64,000 nt of DNA from an uncultured Nitrospira sp. (GCA_902500995.1 CABVSR010000010.1:97413-161412); one strand, 5' to 3'. Positions 40,561 through 49,693 are shown, counted from the stretch's first letter. A program made the numbers and translations. Notes: a model not told the origin generated them from the letters alone.

Positions 40561-41085
40561 ACCGGTGTTGTTTTCGAGGACTACAATGAGCTTCTGCGAG
40601 CTTCTGCCTACGATCCGGCCTCGCAAGTAACCCAGATCCTGCACCAACTGACGGCGACGAACAGCCAGATCAACCAGGCTACCTACGTCTACAACCCCAT
40701 CGGCAATCCAACGAGTCTCGCGGACAGAAGAGGCGTCCAAGCGTTCGACTACGATGCTTTGAATCGTCTGACTGTTGCGAGCCATGCCTTGCTGCTTGAT
40801 CCGCAGGCCCTTGCGTATGATGCGGTCGGCAATCGGACTACGAATGGCAGTGTGACGAATGCCGGCAATCAGCTGACGACCGACCCAACTTCACCTCACA
40901 GTACGACGACAACGGTAATATCACGAGAAAGACCCTCCTCGCGACTGGCAACTCTACACATCAGCTACGATGCCGAAAACCGGCTGGTGAAGGTCGAAGA
41001 ATTTTCCGCCGGCAATCCCACCGCTATTACCACATGAACCTATCGCTATGATGGACTGGGCGGCCGCCTTGCGGCTCGGTTGATC
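40561..41085 (+). pseudogene. Rhs/YD-repeat fragment 2, frameshifted
   Basis: From about 40564 the frame reads VVFEDYNELLRASAYDPASQ and YVYNPIGNPTSLADRRGVQA, then FDYDALNRLTVASHA and LAYDAVGNRTTNGS, typical Rhs repeats. Near 40885 the sense moves to another frame (NFTSQYDDNGNITRKTLLAT), then back to SYDAENRLVKVEEFSAGNPT, and a TGA stops it at 41035 before TYRYDGLGGRL. Two frameshifts and a stop mark it as a pseudogene. Confidence 0.88.
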
Positions 41086-41113
41086 CCGAAGGGCTCGCTC
41101 AGCGACCGAGACG

Positions 41114-41135
41114 GGCGGGCTTGAGGAAGCCCGCC
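41114..41135 (+). terminator. terminator-like stem-loop
   Basis: GGCGGGCTT-GAGG-AAGCCCGCC is a perfect 9-bp stem with a tetraloop followed by GGTTTCGG. It lies between the Rhs remnant and the DUF1353 gene. The U-tract is short. Confidence 0.6.
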
Positions 41136-41194
41136 GGTTTCGGCATGATGCCGCGGTCGACGCGCGGGCCATCAATCAATTTGAGGAGACCGGT

Positions 41195-41956
41195 ATGCCC
41201 GATATGGTACAGATGCAATTTCTGCAAGCCCATGGGTATCTCACCGAACTCATGAGGCAGTTCGCGGGTATCGAGAAGCGGATTGAGCAGGGCGAGACAG
41301 TGACCCTGCAGTTGACCGATCGAGGGCGCACGCTCTCCCTGGTGGTCACTCGTGACCGCGTCGTCGAACGTGAAGCGCCGTCCAAATCTCCGATGGCCGG
41401 CAGCCCGCCAACGCTCGCGGACAACGATAGTCTCGTCGCCGCGCTGACCAATACCTATGCCTTTGATCTGGGCGAGGCCAATCGAAAGATTACCTCAGCC
41501 GACCTGCGCGCCCATGTGAGGGATGCCGCAACAAGGACGGTGGAGCATGGGGCTGCCGCGATACCCGCGCTGCCCGTTCCGGTCCTGACTCACGATGGGC
41601 GGCTGTGGGTGCTGGCGGAAGATTGCCGGTATGCCGCACTGGATGGATCGCACCTGACGGTGAAGCGCGGCTTTCACAGCGACCTGGCCAGTATTCCGCG
41701 CCTGTTCTGGGCCATCATCGCCTCGTTTGAGCTCTCGCTGCTTGCTCCGATCTTGCACGATCTGCTGTATCAATGCGGAGGCAGCGTGAAGCTTCCGCAC
41801 GGCGAGGTGACGCCCGCCGGCAGGATGTTCAATCGGAAGGATGCCGATGATCTGTTTCTGGAATTGATGACGCGGTCGAAGATTGCCTATTGGAAACGGA
41901 ACGTCGCGTATCTGGCCGTGCGAGCATTCGGCCAATCATCCTGGCAAGAAGAATAG
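41195..41956 (+). CDS. DUF1353-domain protein
   Basis: A 253-residue protein with GAGGAG upstream. The C-terminal half (VKRGFHSDLASIPRLFWAII, LLAPILHDLLYQCGG, RKDADDLFLELM) is the DUF1353 signature GFxTDLASiPR...P...aaviHDyLY...R..AD..F, found in phage and accessory proteins of unknown function. The N-terminal ~75 residues are a separate alpha/beta segment, not part of DUF1353. It may be cargo of the same accessory island as the Rhs fragments. Confidence 0.85.
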   Translation: MPDMVQMQFLQAHGYLTELMRQFAGIEKRIEQGETVTLQLTDRGRTLSLVVTRDRVVEREAPSKSPMAGSPPTLADNDSLVAALTNTYAFDLGEANRKITSADLRAHVRDAATRTVEHGAAAIPALPVPVLTHDGRLWVLAEDCRYAALDGSHLTVKRGFHSDLASIPRLFWAIIASFELSLLAPILHDLLYQCGGSVKLPHGEVTPAGRMFNRKDADDLFLELMTRSKIAYWKRNVAYLAVRAFGQSSWQEE

Positions 41957-42278
41957 AGGAACGAGGATGTGTGAAGTGAATGGCGCAGACTCTCTGCCTC
42001 GGTACCCGAGATCTCAACAAAGCAAGACTTGCCGAATTGTCCCGCAGTTCCGCACTGCGCGGGCCGAGCGAAACCGCTCACTCTAAATTTGCTCTGCGCC
42101 GCCCAGCCCGATCCTGATGCTGTTTCTGACGGCAGGGCAGCACGAATGCAGTTCCGCCGTTGACCGGCTGCCCCGGCATAAGATGTGCTTTGCTCCCGCG
42201 CATGATGGGTGCCGATCTCATGGAAGGCAATGCCGCGCCGCCGCGACCAGCCCGTGGTGAAGGATGAAGGAGAGAACT
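41957..42278. other. intergenic region, nothing recognised
   Basis: About 320 bases between the DUF1353 gene and the next small exported protein. Small overlapping frames on both strands have no ribosome site or family pattern. An AGGAGAG site at the right end serves the next gene. Confidence 0.5.
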
Positions 42279-42620
42279 ATGAAGATGGTGTTGATGCTGC
42301 TGTGGTGCCTGGTGATCATGATGCCGCCTCTGGCCGAGGCCCGTTGCCGGACCATCGGCGAGAGCGCCAGCCTGGGCAGTGAGTACGGAACCTTTCCCTT
42401 GTATCCGGCCGACCAATTGGTGGAGGCGGGCCGGAAGCGTGACAATGTCGCGCTGCAATGGGTGGGATACGGCATAGGGGTGCCGCTTTTTGTCGTCACG
42501 ATGCCGTTTGCCATGGTGGGAGCGGTCGCCGGCGCGGCTGCGCACCCCTGGACCAAATGCACAGCGATGGAGGGCCGATTCGAAGGGCCTGACGCTCACT
42601 TGGCCGGGGCGGATCGCTGA
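42279..42620 (+). CDS. small exported protein with a hydrophobic glycine-rich segment
   Basis: A 113-residue protein, ATG at 42279 with GGAGAG upstream. MKMVLMLLWCLVIMMPPLAEA is a signal peptide. A second hydrophobic segment (GYGIGVPLFVVTMPFAMVGAVAGAAA) at about 65-90 is glycine-rich as in small membrane-inserted proteins. Two cysteines (in EARCRTIG and TKCTAME) could form a disulfide. Function unknown. Confidence 0.7.
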   Translation: MKMVLMLLWCLVIMMPPLAEARCRTIGESASLGSEYGTFPLYPADQLVEAGRKRDNVALQWVGYGIGVPLFVVTMPFAMVGAVAGAAAHPWTKCTAMEGRFEGPDAHLAGADR

Positions 42621-42675
42621 ATCGATTGCCGCGCCGCCCGCTGATGCTGCCCGGCCGCCGGTGACAGGTGAGGCA

Positions 42676-43698
42676 CTATTCTGCGGTGCTGCGCATTTCG
42701 TTGGTCGAACCTCCGTTGCGTGAGGAGGTTTCGCGGTCAGCCTTCGATCGGCTGCGAAATCTGGCCGGAGGCAGGTTGAATTCTCGTTTGAACGCGCGAT
42801 TGAACGAGGGTTCTGACTCATAGCCGATGTCGCCGGCGACTTCAGCCACGCTCTTGGAGGTGGAGGTCAGGAGTTGCGCGGCGAGGTGCAGCCGCCAGCG
42901 GGTGAGATAGCCGATCGGTGTGTCGGTGAGGAAATGCTGAAATCGTTCGGCCAGCACGGAACGTGACACCCCCACCTCGGCAGCGAGCGTCGCGATGGTC
43001 CAGGGTTGGGCCGGCCGTTGATGCAGGAGCGCCAGCGCCTTGCCCACATCCGGATCGCGCACCCCGGCTAGCCATCCGGACTGGCTGTGCGGCAACTGCG
43101 CGATGTAGCGTCGCAACGTCTCCACGAACAAGGCTTCGGATACCTTGGCGATCACCGCGGCGCCTCCGGGACCGGACGCTTCTGCGTGATCGACGGAATA
43201 CCGGAGCGTATTTTCCAGCCAGTGCCCCGACGGCGTATCCCGGATATTGACCTTCAACATGGCAGGCAATCCGGCCAGCACGACCCGGCAGAGCTGTGCG
43301 TCGCAGGTCAGGTACCCGCAGATTAGCTTCGTGACTTCCCCGCCTCCGGCAAGTTGAGACAGGATGCGTCCCTCCGCGAGGATCTGCCGCATGTGCTGGG
43401 AGGTATCCACCGGCGTGACAGGCGGGCCGTTCCCCATAAAGTGCGCATCCCCGTGCGTGAGAATGATGATGTCCCCCGCCGTCAGAGCCACAGCGCGGTC
43501 CTCATCCTCCAGGCGAATATAGCCCCGCCCTTCGAGCAGCAGATGAAACATGATGATGTGGCCGGCTTGGGTCGGCAGATAGGACGCCATGGTCCCTCCG
43601 TCCGGCTCTCGAGCGCACCAGGGCGCGGCGAATTCACCGTGGAAGAACACGGCGCCGTCGAGTTTGACGGCTTTGAGCACTTCGGAGAGCACGTCCAT
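42676..43698 (-). CDS. AraC-family transcriptional regulator (cupin + HTH)
   Basis: A 340-residue regulator, ATG at 43698 (the long upstream extension has shadow composition). Residues ~1-190 are an AraC-binding cupin domain (LLEGRGYIRLEDEDRAVALTAGDIIILTHGDAHFMGN). Residues ~225-325 contain two helix-turn-helix motifs: WTIATLAAEVGVSRSVLAERF and VAEVAGDIGYESEPSFNRAFKREFNLPPARFR. It resembles regulators of small-molecule or detoxification genes. It is divergent from the methyltransferase/AhpD/propeller operon 194 bases away, which it probably controls; the effector molecule is unknown. Confidence 0.92.
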   Translation of the reverse strand: MDVLSEVLKAVKLDGAVFFHGEFAAPWCAREPDGGTMASYLPTQAGHIIMFHLLLEGRGYIRLEDEDRAVALTAGDIIILTHGDAHFMGNGPPVTPVDTSQHMRQILAEGRILSQLAGGGEVTKLICGYLTCDAQLCRVVLAGLPAMLKVNIRDTPSGHWLENTLRYSVDHAEASGPGGAAVIAKVSEALFVETLRRYIAQLPHSQSGWLAGVRDPDVGKALALLHQRPAQPWTIATLAAEVGVSRSVLAERFQHFLTDTPIGYLTRWRLHLAAQLLTSTSKSVAEVAGDIGYESEPSFNRAFKREFNLPPARFRSRSKADRETSSRNGGSTNEMRSTAE

Positions 43699-43892
43699 TG
43701 GAATGTCCCCGGTGAGGCTGGAGCCTGAGCAAAACCATCCGGACGCCTGGATAAACGAGCCGCAGCTTAGCATGCTCCTGATAAGAGAGCCAGACGCGCG
43801 GATAAGACTCCAACCGGCCTCTGTCCTATAGTGCGGCCATGCAGGACGCAGCAGCAGAGCGGGGATAGAGAACACACAGAGAGGAGGAGGCC

Positions 43893-44714
43893 ATGACGAC
43901 GAACACGATGGTAGAGGAAATGGATAGCCTGAAGACCCGTCTGCATACCATTTGGACGGCAGGGGAGTACGATCGATTCTCACGCTACCTGGAAGGCGGC
44001 GCCAGAGAGTTTTACGAACGGCTCCAGCTCGCGCCGGGATGCCGGTTGCTGGACGTGGCATGCGGTTCGGGCCAACTCGCGTTGCTTGCCGCGAAGGATG
44101 GCCTGGAGGTGACGGGCGTGGACATCGCTGCCAATTGGGTGGAGCGCGCGCAAGCCAGAGCCCGCGCGGAGGGGGTGAGGGCTCGATTCGAGGTGGCCGA
44201 TGCCGAAGCGCTTCCCTATGAAGCAGCCAGTTTCGACGTGGTGACGAGTCTGATCGGCGCCATGTTTGCGCCGCGGCCTGAGCTGGTGGCGCATGAACTG
44301 TTGCGGGTGTGCACACCGGGGGGAACCCTCGCCATGGCCAACTGGACGGCGGAAGGGTTCGTGGGACAGATGTTTAAGAAGGTCGCCAAATTCATCGGCC
44401 CCTCCGGGATGCCGTCGCCCGTGCTGTGGGGCCACGAAGCTACGGTGCAAGAGCGCCTTGGTCACGGATTGTCATCCCTCAGCCTGACCAGGCGGCAGTA
44501 TCTCTTCAGTTATCCCTTTCCTCCTTCGGAGGTCGTGGAGTTCTTCCGTCTCTACTATGGACCGACCAACCGGGCCTTTGCGTCCCTCGATGCGGAAGGG
44601 CAAGCCCACCTGCGCCGTGATCTGGACGCGCTGTGGACCACGCACAATCAGGCAGGACCGGACTGCACGACGGTGTATGGCGAATATCTGGAAGTCATCG
44701 GCATTCGAGCCTAA
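43893..44714 (+). CDS. class I SAM-dependent methyltransferase
   Basis: A 273-residue protein behind GAGAGGAGGAGG. Motif I RLLDVACGSGQLALLA (residues 51-66), motif II VTGVDIA with the acidic D, then VADAEALPYEAASFDVVTSLIGAMFAPRP follow the UbiE/Methyltransf_11 layout. The substrate is not evident. It opens a three-gene set with an AhpD-like protein and a secreted beta-propeller, divergent from the AraC regulator. Confidence 0.9.
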   Translation: MTTNTMVEEMDSLKTRLHTIWTAGEYDRFSRYLEGGAREFYERLQLAPGCRLLDVACGSGQLALLAAKDGLEVTGVDIAANWVERAQARARAEGVRARFEVADAEALPYEAASFDVVTSLIGAMFAPRPELVAHELLRVCTPGGTLAMANWTAEGFVGQMFKKVAKFIGPSGMPSPVLWGHEATVQERLGHGLSSLSLTRRQYLFSYPFPPSEVVEFFRLYYGPTNRAFASLDAEGQAHLRRDLDALWTTHNQAGPDCTTVYGEYLEVIGIRA

Positions 44715-44746
44715 TTATTTCTCGACTCATATGGAGGGGTTTCACC

Positions 44747-45091
44747 ATGAAGAACGGGACTAGCACCGAGATGGAACAAAGGACGAGCCTGTACGATCTC
44801 ACGAATCTGGAGAAGATGAAGACGTTGGGGGCGCAGGCGCCCGAAGCGATGAAGGCGTACCTGGCCTTCGACAAGGCGGCGCTGGCGCCCGGCTCGATTC
44901 CCGTCAAGTATAAGGAGCTGATGGCCATGGCCGTGGCCTTCACGACACAGTGTCCCTACTGCATCGAACTACACGCGAATAAGGCCAGAGCGCAGGGCGC
45001 CTCGGATCCGGAGATCGCCGAGTCGGTGCTCGTAGCCGCTGCCTTACGCGCCGGCGCGGCCATCACGCACGGCACCCATGCCATGAGGTGA
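44747..45091 (+). CDS. carboxymuconolactone decarboxylase/AhpD-like protein
   Basis: A 114-residue protein with GGAGGGG upstream; the longer frame overlaps the methyltransferase. IPVKYKELMAMAVAFTTQCPYCIELHANKARAQGAS contains the AhpD catalytic C69-x-x-C72 and His76 of the CMD family, which act as thiol-dependent antioxidant or alkylhydroperoxidase partners. The 114-residue single domain matches the common small CMD form. It lies 32 bases downstream of the methyltransferase. Confidence 0.92.
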   Translation: MKNGTSTEMEQRTSLYDLTNLEKMKTLGAQAPEAMKAYLAFDKAALAPGSIPVKYKELMAMAVAFTTQCPYCIELHANKARAQGASDPEIAESVLVAAALRAGAAITHGTHAMR

Positions 45092-45140
45092 AGGAGATGG
45101 AGCCGGTCGTGAAATCACTGCCGTCACAAAGGAGAGCATC

Positions 45141-46313
45141 ATGAAACCCTATCGATCATTGATATTCACCCTGGGGCTGCTGCTGGCATGCCAGGGTCTC
45201 GCATCGGCGGAAATCCTGGCGTTGCTCAACTATGAGAGCAAGCCGGATCAGCCCGTCAGGCGTGAAGGCATTGCCATTATGGACATCGATCCCGAGTCCA
45301 AACACTTCGGGAAGGTGTTGATGGAGATTCCTCTGCCGTCCGACCTCGTAGCGCACCACATCTTCTTCAATCGTGATCGCAGCAAAGCCTATGTCACGGC
45401 GTTGGGCAAAAGGATTTTGCACGTCGTGAATCTCAGGGAGTTTCCCTACCGGTTGCGGGCGATCGACGTGCCGGATTGCCAGATGGGGGAGGATCTTGCC
45501 GTGTCGGAGGATAACCGCACCTGGTATCTGACCTGTATGGGCTCGAACAACGTCATCATGGGTGACGCCCTGCTCGATACGCCGATCAAAACGGTCAGCG
45601 CAGCAGACCCGTCGGCGGCCATGATTCAATATCCGCACGGGATTGCGATTCACAACGGCATTGATCGCGTTCTCGTGACCAGTACCGTCAAGCCGGACAT
45701 GTCCGATGCGGGAGAATCCATCACCGTGATGGAAGCCGCGAGCGGCAAGGTGCTCACGACCCACAAGGTCTCGGCCAAACCCTCACCGGCCAAATCCGCT
45801 CCCGTCGAAGTGATGTTCAGCCCGAATTCGAATCCTCCCGCCGTCCATATCACCAACATGCTCGAAGGGACGTTGTGGGCCGGTCGGTGGGACCCGGCCG
45901 GCAAGGCCTTTTCGTTCCATCAGGTCGATGACTTCGGGGCACGGCAGCAGGGCATGCCGCTCGAAATGCTCTACAACGCCAAGGGCGACCGTTTGTTCGT
46001 CACGACCGCCAAGCCGGGGTTCGTCAATCTGTACGACAACAGCGATCCCTGGCAACCGAAGTTTCTCAAAACGATCGCCGCGGCGGCCGGCGCGCACCAT
46101 AGCGTGTTGTCGCCCGACGAGCGGTATCTCTTCGTCCAGAACAGCTTTCTCAATCTGGAGGGAATGAGCGACGGATCCATCACGGTGATTGACTTGAAGG
46201 CGGATACAATCCTGGGGAACATCGACACGCTGAAGTCGCAGGGATTGAACCCGAACTGCATCATGCTGCTGCCGACTCAGCCGGGCGACCTACGGGCGAG
46301 ACTCAACGAGTGA
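45141..46313 (+). CDS. secreted YncE-like beta-propeller protein
   Basis: A 390-residue protein with signal peptide (MKPYRSLIFTLGLLLACQGLASA). Repeats such as LVAHHIFFNRDRSKAYVTALGKRILHVVNL, EDLAVSEDNRTWYLTCMGSNNV, MPLEMLYNAKGDRLFVTTAKPGFVNLYD and HHSVLSPDERYLFVQNSF fit six to seven YVTN-type beta-propeller blades. Periplasmic proteins of this class bind small ligands or serve as non-enzymatic scaffolds. AAGGAGAG precedes it, 50 bases after the AhpD-like gene. Confidence 0.85.
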   Translation: MKPYRSLIFTLGLLLACQGLASAEILALLNYESKPDQPVRREGIAIMDIDPESKHFGKVLMEIPLPSDLVAHHIFFNRDRSKAYVTALGKRILHVVNLREFPYRLRAIDVPDCQMGEDLAVSEDNRTWYLTCMGSNNVIMGDALLDTPIKTVSAADPSAAMIQYPHGIAIHNGIDRVLVTSTVKPDMSDAGESITVMEAASGKVLTTHKVSAKPSPAKSAPVEVMFSPNSNPPAVHITNMLEGTLWAGRWDPAGKAFSFHQVDDFGARQQGMPLEMLYNAKGDRLFVTTAKPGFVNLYDNSDPWQPKFLKTIAAAAGAHHSVLSPDERYLFVQNSFLNLEGMSDGSITVIDLKADTILGNIDTLKSQGLNPNCIMLLPTQPGDLRARLNE

Positions 46314-46380
46314 GGATCGCAGCGTGAACGGATCGCCGCATACGACAGAGCGAACGCGAATCGCGGAGATCTGGATAGAG

Positions 46381-46419
46381 GAGGGAGCGCCGGCCTGTTC
46401 ATGGGCCAGGAGCTCCCTC
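46381..46419 (+). terminator. long stem-loop after the propeller gene
   Basis: GAGGGAGC (46381-46388) pairs with GCTCCCTC (46412-46419), and GGCC/GGCC inside gives a second stem around TGTTCAT. It lies 68 bases after the stop; no U-tract follows. Confidence 0.4.
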
Positions 46420-46524
46420 CCGGGGGTGCATGGAATCGGGTGATGTGACGGCGGAGGTAGTGAATCTCTCAGGCGGATCAAGCGGTAGTCGTTCGTGCCA
46501 ACGAGCGATGAATCGCGTGAGTGC

Positions 46525-47748
46525 TTACGACTCCGGTTTCTCCTCGATGATGGCCTGTGTTCCGAACAGCAACACGAATTCCGATCCGCCGCCTTCTCGC
46601 GGTTGAGCCCAGGCGCGTCCACCGTGCCGCTGCGCAATCTGTTGAACGATGGCGAGTCCGGCGCCCGTGCCGCTCACCTCGCGTCCCACCGCCCGCTGAA
46701 ACAACTGGAAGATGCGCTGCGCCTGATCCGGCTCCACCCCGATTCCGCGGTCCCGCACCACCAGACCCATCAGCCGGCTCCCATCCTCCACGGCACGATA
46801 CGGCGCGATGTCGATCTCGGGCACTGCTCCGGGCCGATGGAACTTCAGGGCGTTTGCAATCAAGTTGTACAGCGCCTGCGTGACCCAGGTTTTGTTGACA
46901 CGAAATACGGGAAAGTCGGCGGCGACCTGTATGCGCGCGCCCGTGCGCCGGATCGTCTCGTCCAGTTGTGTCAATGCCGCCTTGACCAGGTCTTCGCCAG
47001 GCACGTCTTCATACGGCATCTCCAGCCGTTGCGCTCTCGACAGCGTGAGGAGATCTTCCATCAGCTGATCCATCCGGTGCGCCGCGCGAACCACGCGATC
47101 GAGGTAATCGATGCCTTTGGGATCAAGGCGCTCTCCATACCGCTCGCGCAATATTTGAGAAAAATTTGCGATGGATCGCAGCGGTTCCCGCAGATCGTGG
47201 GAGCTGACATAGAGCAGCGTTTCCAAGTCGCGATTCCGTTGCTGAAGTTCGGCGGTGCGTTCCAGCACGCGGCGCTCCAGCTCTTCATGGGATCGCCGCA
47301 AGGCCTGCGCGGCCTGCTCGCGGTCCGTGACGTCGCGCGCGATCGCGTAGAGGCTGCCATCCACATGCGGCGTCGATTTCCAGGACAGCAGCCGCCACGA
47401 ACCGTCCTGGTGCTGGTAGCGGTTCTGAAATTCCAGCACTGGTTCACCCCGGCCGATCTGGCGTTCGACCTCCAGGAGGGTGCCGGCCCGGTCATCGGGA
47501 TGCACGAACTCCAGGAAGGGGCGACTCATCAGTTCATCCAGACTCCAGCCTAACGTGCGGGTGAATGCCGGACTCAGCCGGATGAAATAGCCCTCGGCAC
47601 TGGCAATGCAGAGCATGTCCAACGACAGGTCGAAGAAGCGATCGATGTCGGCTTCCGCCTGCCGGCGCGCCATCGATTCGTTGGTCAGCTCGCGGCGGAG
47701 CGACTGCACCTGAGGATGGTCCTGTGGGGGAAGGGAGGAGAACGGCAT
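46525..47748 (-). CDS. PAS-domain sensor histidine kinase
   Basis: A 407-residue cytoplasmic kinase without transmembrane helices. Residues ~35-150 are a PAS domain (LDMLCIASAEGYFIRLSPAFTRTLGWSLDELMSRPFLEFVHPDD). A coiled coil (~145-175) leads to the HisKA box SSHDLREPL with His184, then the HATPase region: N box YNLIANALKFH, G1 VVRDRGIGVEPDQ and G2 GTGAGLAIVQQI. It resembles phytochrome-like LisK kinases. No response regulator adjoins it, so its partner is elsewhere. Confidence 0.92.
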   Translation of the reverse strand: MPFSSLPPQDHPQVQSLRRELTNESMARRQAEADIDRFFDLSLDMLCIASAEGYFIRLSPAFTRTLGWSLDELMSRPFLEFVHPDDRAGTLLEVERQIGRGEPVLEFQNRYQHQDGSWRLLSWKSTPHVDGSLYAIARDVTDREQAAQALRRSHEELERRVLERTAELQQRNRDLETLLYVSSHDLREPLRSIANFSQILRERYGERLDPKGIDYLDRVVRAAHRMDQLMEDLLTLSRAQRLEMPYEDVPGEDLVKAALTQLDETIRRTGARIQVAADFPVFRVNKTWVTQALYNLIANALKFHRPGAVPEIDIAPYRAVEDGSRLMGLVVRDRGIGVEPDQAQRIFQLFQRAVGREVSGTGAGLAIVQQIAQRHGGRAWAQPREGGGSEFVLLFGTQAIIEEKPES

Positions 47749-47853
47749 AGTGGGCAGATCTTAGTGAAACTGCGAAGATCGTTCAAGACTTCCGGGTCCA
47801 TGCCGCACATCGCCTGGCTTGACTTCATTGCCCTGTCCCTTAATACTCCGGAC

Positions 47854-47913
47854 GCATTGACCGGCATTGACCGGCATTGACCGGCATTGACCGGCATTGA
47901 CCGGCATTGACCG
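47854..47913. repeat. six perfect 10-bp tandem repeats upstream of an exported protein
   Basis: Unit GCATTGACCG repeats six times without error across 47854-47913, ending 36 bases before the next ATG. A 10-bp period places each unit on the same helix face. Too short and spacer-less for CRISPR. Confidence 0.95.
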
Positions 47914-47948
47914 GTGATGGCTGTGGGCATTCACAGTGGAGGATTGCG

Positions 47949-48854
47949 ATGCGTCGGATAAGTGCTGGGTTGGCCTCTGCGGTAATCCTGACGACGGTCA
48001 TGTGCGGCATGCCGGATGCGGCACGCGCGGATTGTGTAGATGGCGTGCGGAACCCCATGCCGGAAGAGTTGGCCTTTGCGGCTCGCGCGGAGGCTGCCCT
48101 GGCGGCTGCGTTGCCGGCACCCATTCCGAACAGCGAGCGCCGCGGGGCAGGGTATGATTTCTCCCGGCCACCGCGCCTCTCGTTTTGTCAGGCCGATCAG
48201 GTGGGGGCGTTCACCGTGAGTGTGGGCGGAGGGTATCTGTACAAGTTTCCCAAAGCGGAGGCCGACCGCCTCTATGCCGAACGCAAAGGCATCGAGAAGC
48301 AGATCGACGATATGGAAAAATTGCCGCCGGATAAAGATGCGGAGTACAAGCAGGTGCTCGCCCAGATGAAGGCCGCCTACGATGCCGCACCCCGTCGCAG
48401 CCGGAAGGACCCTCCCTTTACGCCGGAACAGCAGGAGCAGGTCAATCGCGCCATGGCGGAGGGAAAGAAACTCGAAGATGCGGGGAAGAAAATCGTCACC
48501 GACCATGCCGCGAGCGTGAAACCGCAGACGGACGCGTTGCGCGCGCAGGCGAAGCGATTAGAAACCTACCCACAAGAACTCGCCGTGCGGTTGGCGATGA
48601 ACACTGATCGATTTCCGGAATCCGCTGCCACCGTAGCGACATTCGGGACGCCGAGCGCCGCCCGTAGCGGCGGCCTTAGGGTGCATAACGTGGTGATGGC
48701 CGTCGAGGGACCGGAAGGGGCTGCGCGGCAGTCCTTGTTCGAGGCGGTGGATAAGGCCTACCTTCAGGGCCTCATTGGACAACCGCTGCCGGAGGTGGAG
48801 ATGTCGAAGGTCCGGGCCGAACGTAACAGCCAGGCCTCCATTGCCCCCAAATAA
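47949..48854 (+). CDS. exported protein with helical region, unknown function
   Basis: A 301-residue protein, ATG at 47949 with GGAGG upstream. Signal peptide (MRRISAGLASAVILTTVMCGMPDAARA) is followed by MPEELAFAARAEAALAAALPAP and a long charged helical stretch (~90-215: YAERKGIEKQIDDMEKLPP, KKLEDAGKKIVTDHAASV). The C-terminal third (LAVRLAMNTDRF, LRVHNVVMAVEGPEGAARQSLFEAVDKAYLQGLIG) looks folded. I do not recognise a family. Its promoter region contains a striking tandem repeat. Confidence 0.75.
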   Translation: MRRISAGLASAVILTTVMCGMPDAARADCVDGVRNPMPEELAFAARAEAALAAALPAPIPNSERRGAGYDFSRPPRLSFCQADQVGAFTVSVGGGYLYKFPKAEADRLYAERKGIEKQIDDMEKLPPDKDAEYKQVLAQMKAAYDAAPRRSRKDPPFTPEQQEQVNRAMAEGKKLEDAGKKIVTDHAASVKPQTDALRAQAKRLETYPQELAVRLAMNTDRFPESAATVATFGTPSAARSGGLRVHNVVMAVEGPEGAARQSLFEAVDKAYLQGLIGQPLPEVEMSKVRAERNSQASIAPK

Positions 48855-48876
48855 TTGCTGAGTAACCGGGGGCAAT
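48840..48876. terminator. terminator between convergent genes
   Basis: ATTGCCCCC (48840-48848) and GGGGGCAAT (48868-48876) form a 9-bp stem overlapping the end of the plus-strand gene, and TTTTCTTTTT follows at 48883. It also touches the stop of the minus-strand gene, so it may serve both directions. Confidence 0.55.
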
Positions 48877-49565
48877 CAGGCGTTTTCTTTTTCCATGGAG
48901 GCGATGAAGGCGTCCGCTTCGTGAATGGAGGCGTTGAGGTCCTTGATCAGCGCGTCGATGTTCCCTTCCACCGTCGTCAATTCACTCTTGAGCGACGCAA
49001 TGGCCTGCGCATTCAGATTGTGCTTCAGAAACAAGACATGGTCCTTGAGTTTGGCTAGAACCGGGTCCATCTTGGCTTCCGCCCGTTTCATGGCTTTGAT
49101 CAATTGCGCGTACTGGCTCCGCGTCTGCGTGAGCTGCTTCTGGCTTTTCTGACGCAGCGACGCGTTGGTGTATTGTTTGAGTTCGCCTTCCCATTCCGTG
49201 AAGAGCGCCTCCGACACATCTTCCACTGAATTGATGCGGGAGCGGACCGCCTGCGCGCGTTGTTCGCTTTGCTGATATTCTTCGTTCAGCACGTCGTACT
49301 TGTCCTGCAACTCGCCGCCTTGAATGTTCAGGGTCTTGGTGAAGCGATCGAGTGCCGACTTGAATTGGTCTTTGGCGTCCTGCTGGGCATCACGCGCTTT
49401 TTTGACATCACTGACCATCAGGTCACGTTTGTGATAGCCGAGTTTTTCCATCGTTTCATAATAGGCCGTCTGGCAGCCGGAGGCGGTGAGGCCCATGAGA
49501 ACGAGGCTACAGGCGAAGGCGGCAGACGCGAATGTGTGAGCGCTGAGACGATCCCGAATGTTCAT
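48876..49565 (-). CDS. DUF2959 lipoprotein-like protein
   Basis: A 229-residue protein with start ATG 49565 (AAGGATGG upstream). FACSLVLMGLTASGCQTAYY gives a signal peptide and lipobox-like ASGC. The mature part matches DUF2959: YETMEKLGYHKRDLMVSDVKKARDAQQDAKDQFKSALDRFTKTL is the family's characteristic start, with long alpha-helical coiled coils to the end. The family is of unknown function and is probably attached to the outer membrane. Confidence 0.9.
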   Translation of the reverse strand: MNIRDRLSAHTFASAAFACSLVLMGLTASGCQTAYYETMEKLGYHKRDLMVSDVKKARDAQQDAKDQFKSALDRFTKTLNIQGGELQDKYDVLNEEYQQSEQRAQAVRSRINSVEDVSEALFTEWEGELKQYTNASLRQKSQKQLTQTRSQYAQLIKAMKRAEAKMDPVLAKLKDHVLFLKHNLNAQAIASLKSELTTVEGNIDALIKDLNASIHEADAFIASMEKENA

Positions 49566-49693
49566 GCAGCCATCCTTATCCAAGCGGCCATTTATGCAGT
49601 GTAGTCGACTTGATGGTGAGTGTCATCGCCGGCCCCGCTACTCTAACAGACCGGTTCTGCATCTTCTATTCGTTCCTCCGCCGGTGATCCGGC

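Noticed and set aside
47854..47913. CRISPR array
   Set aside because: Ten-base units without spacers are simple tandem repeats.
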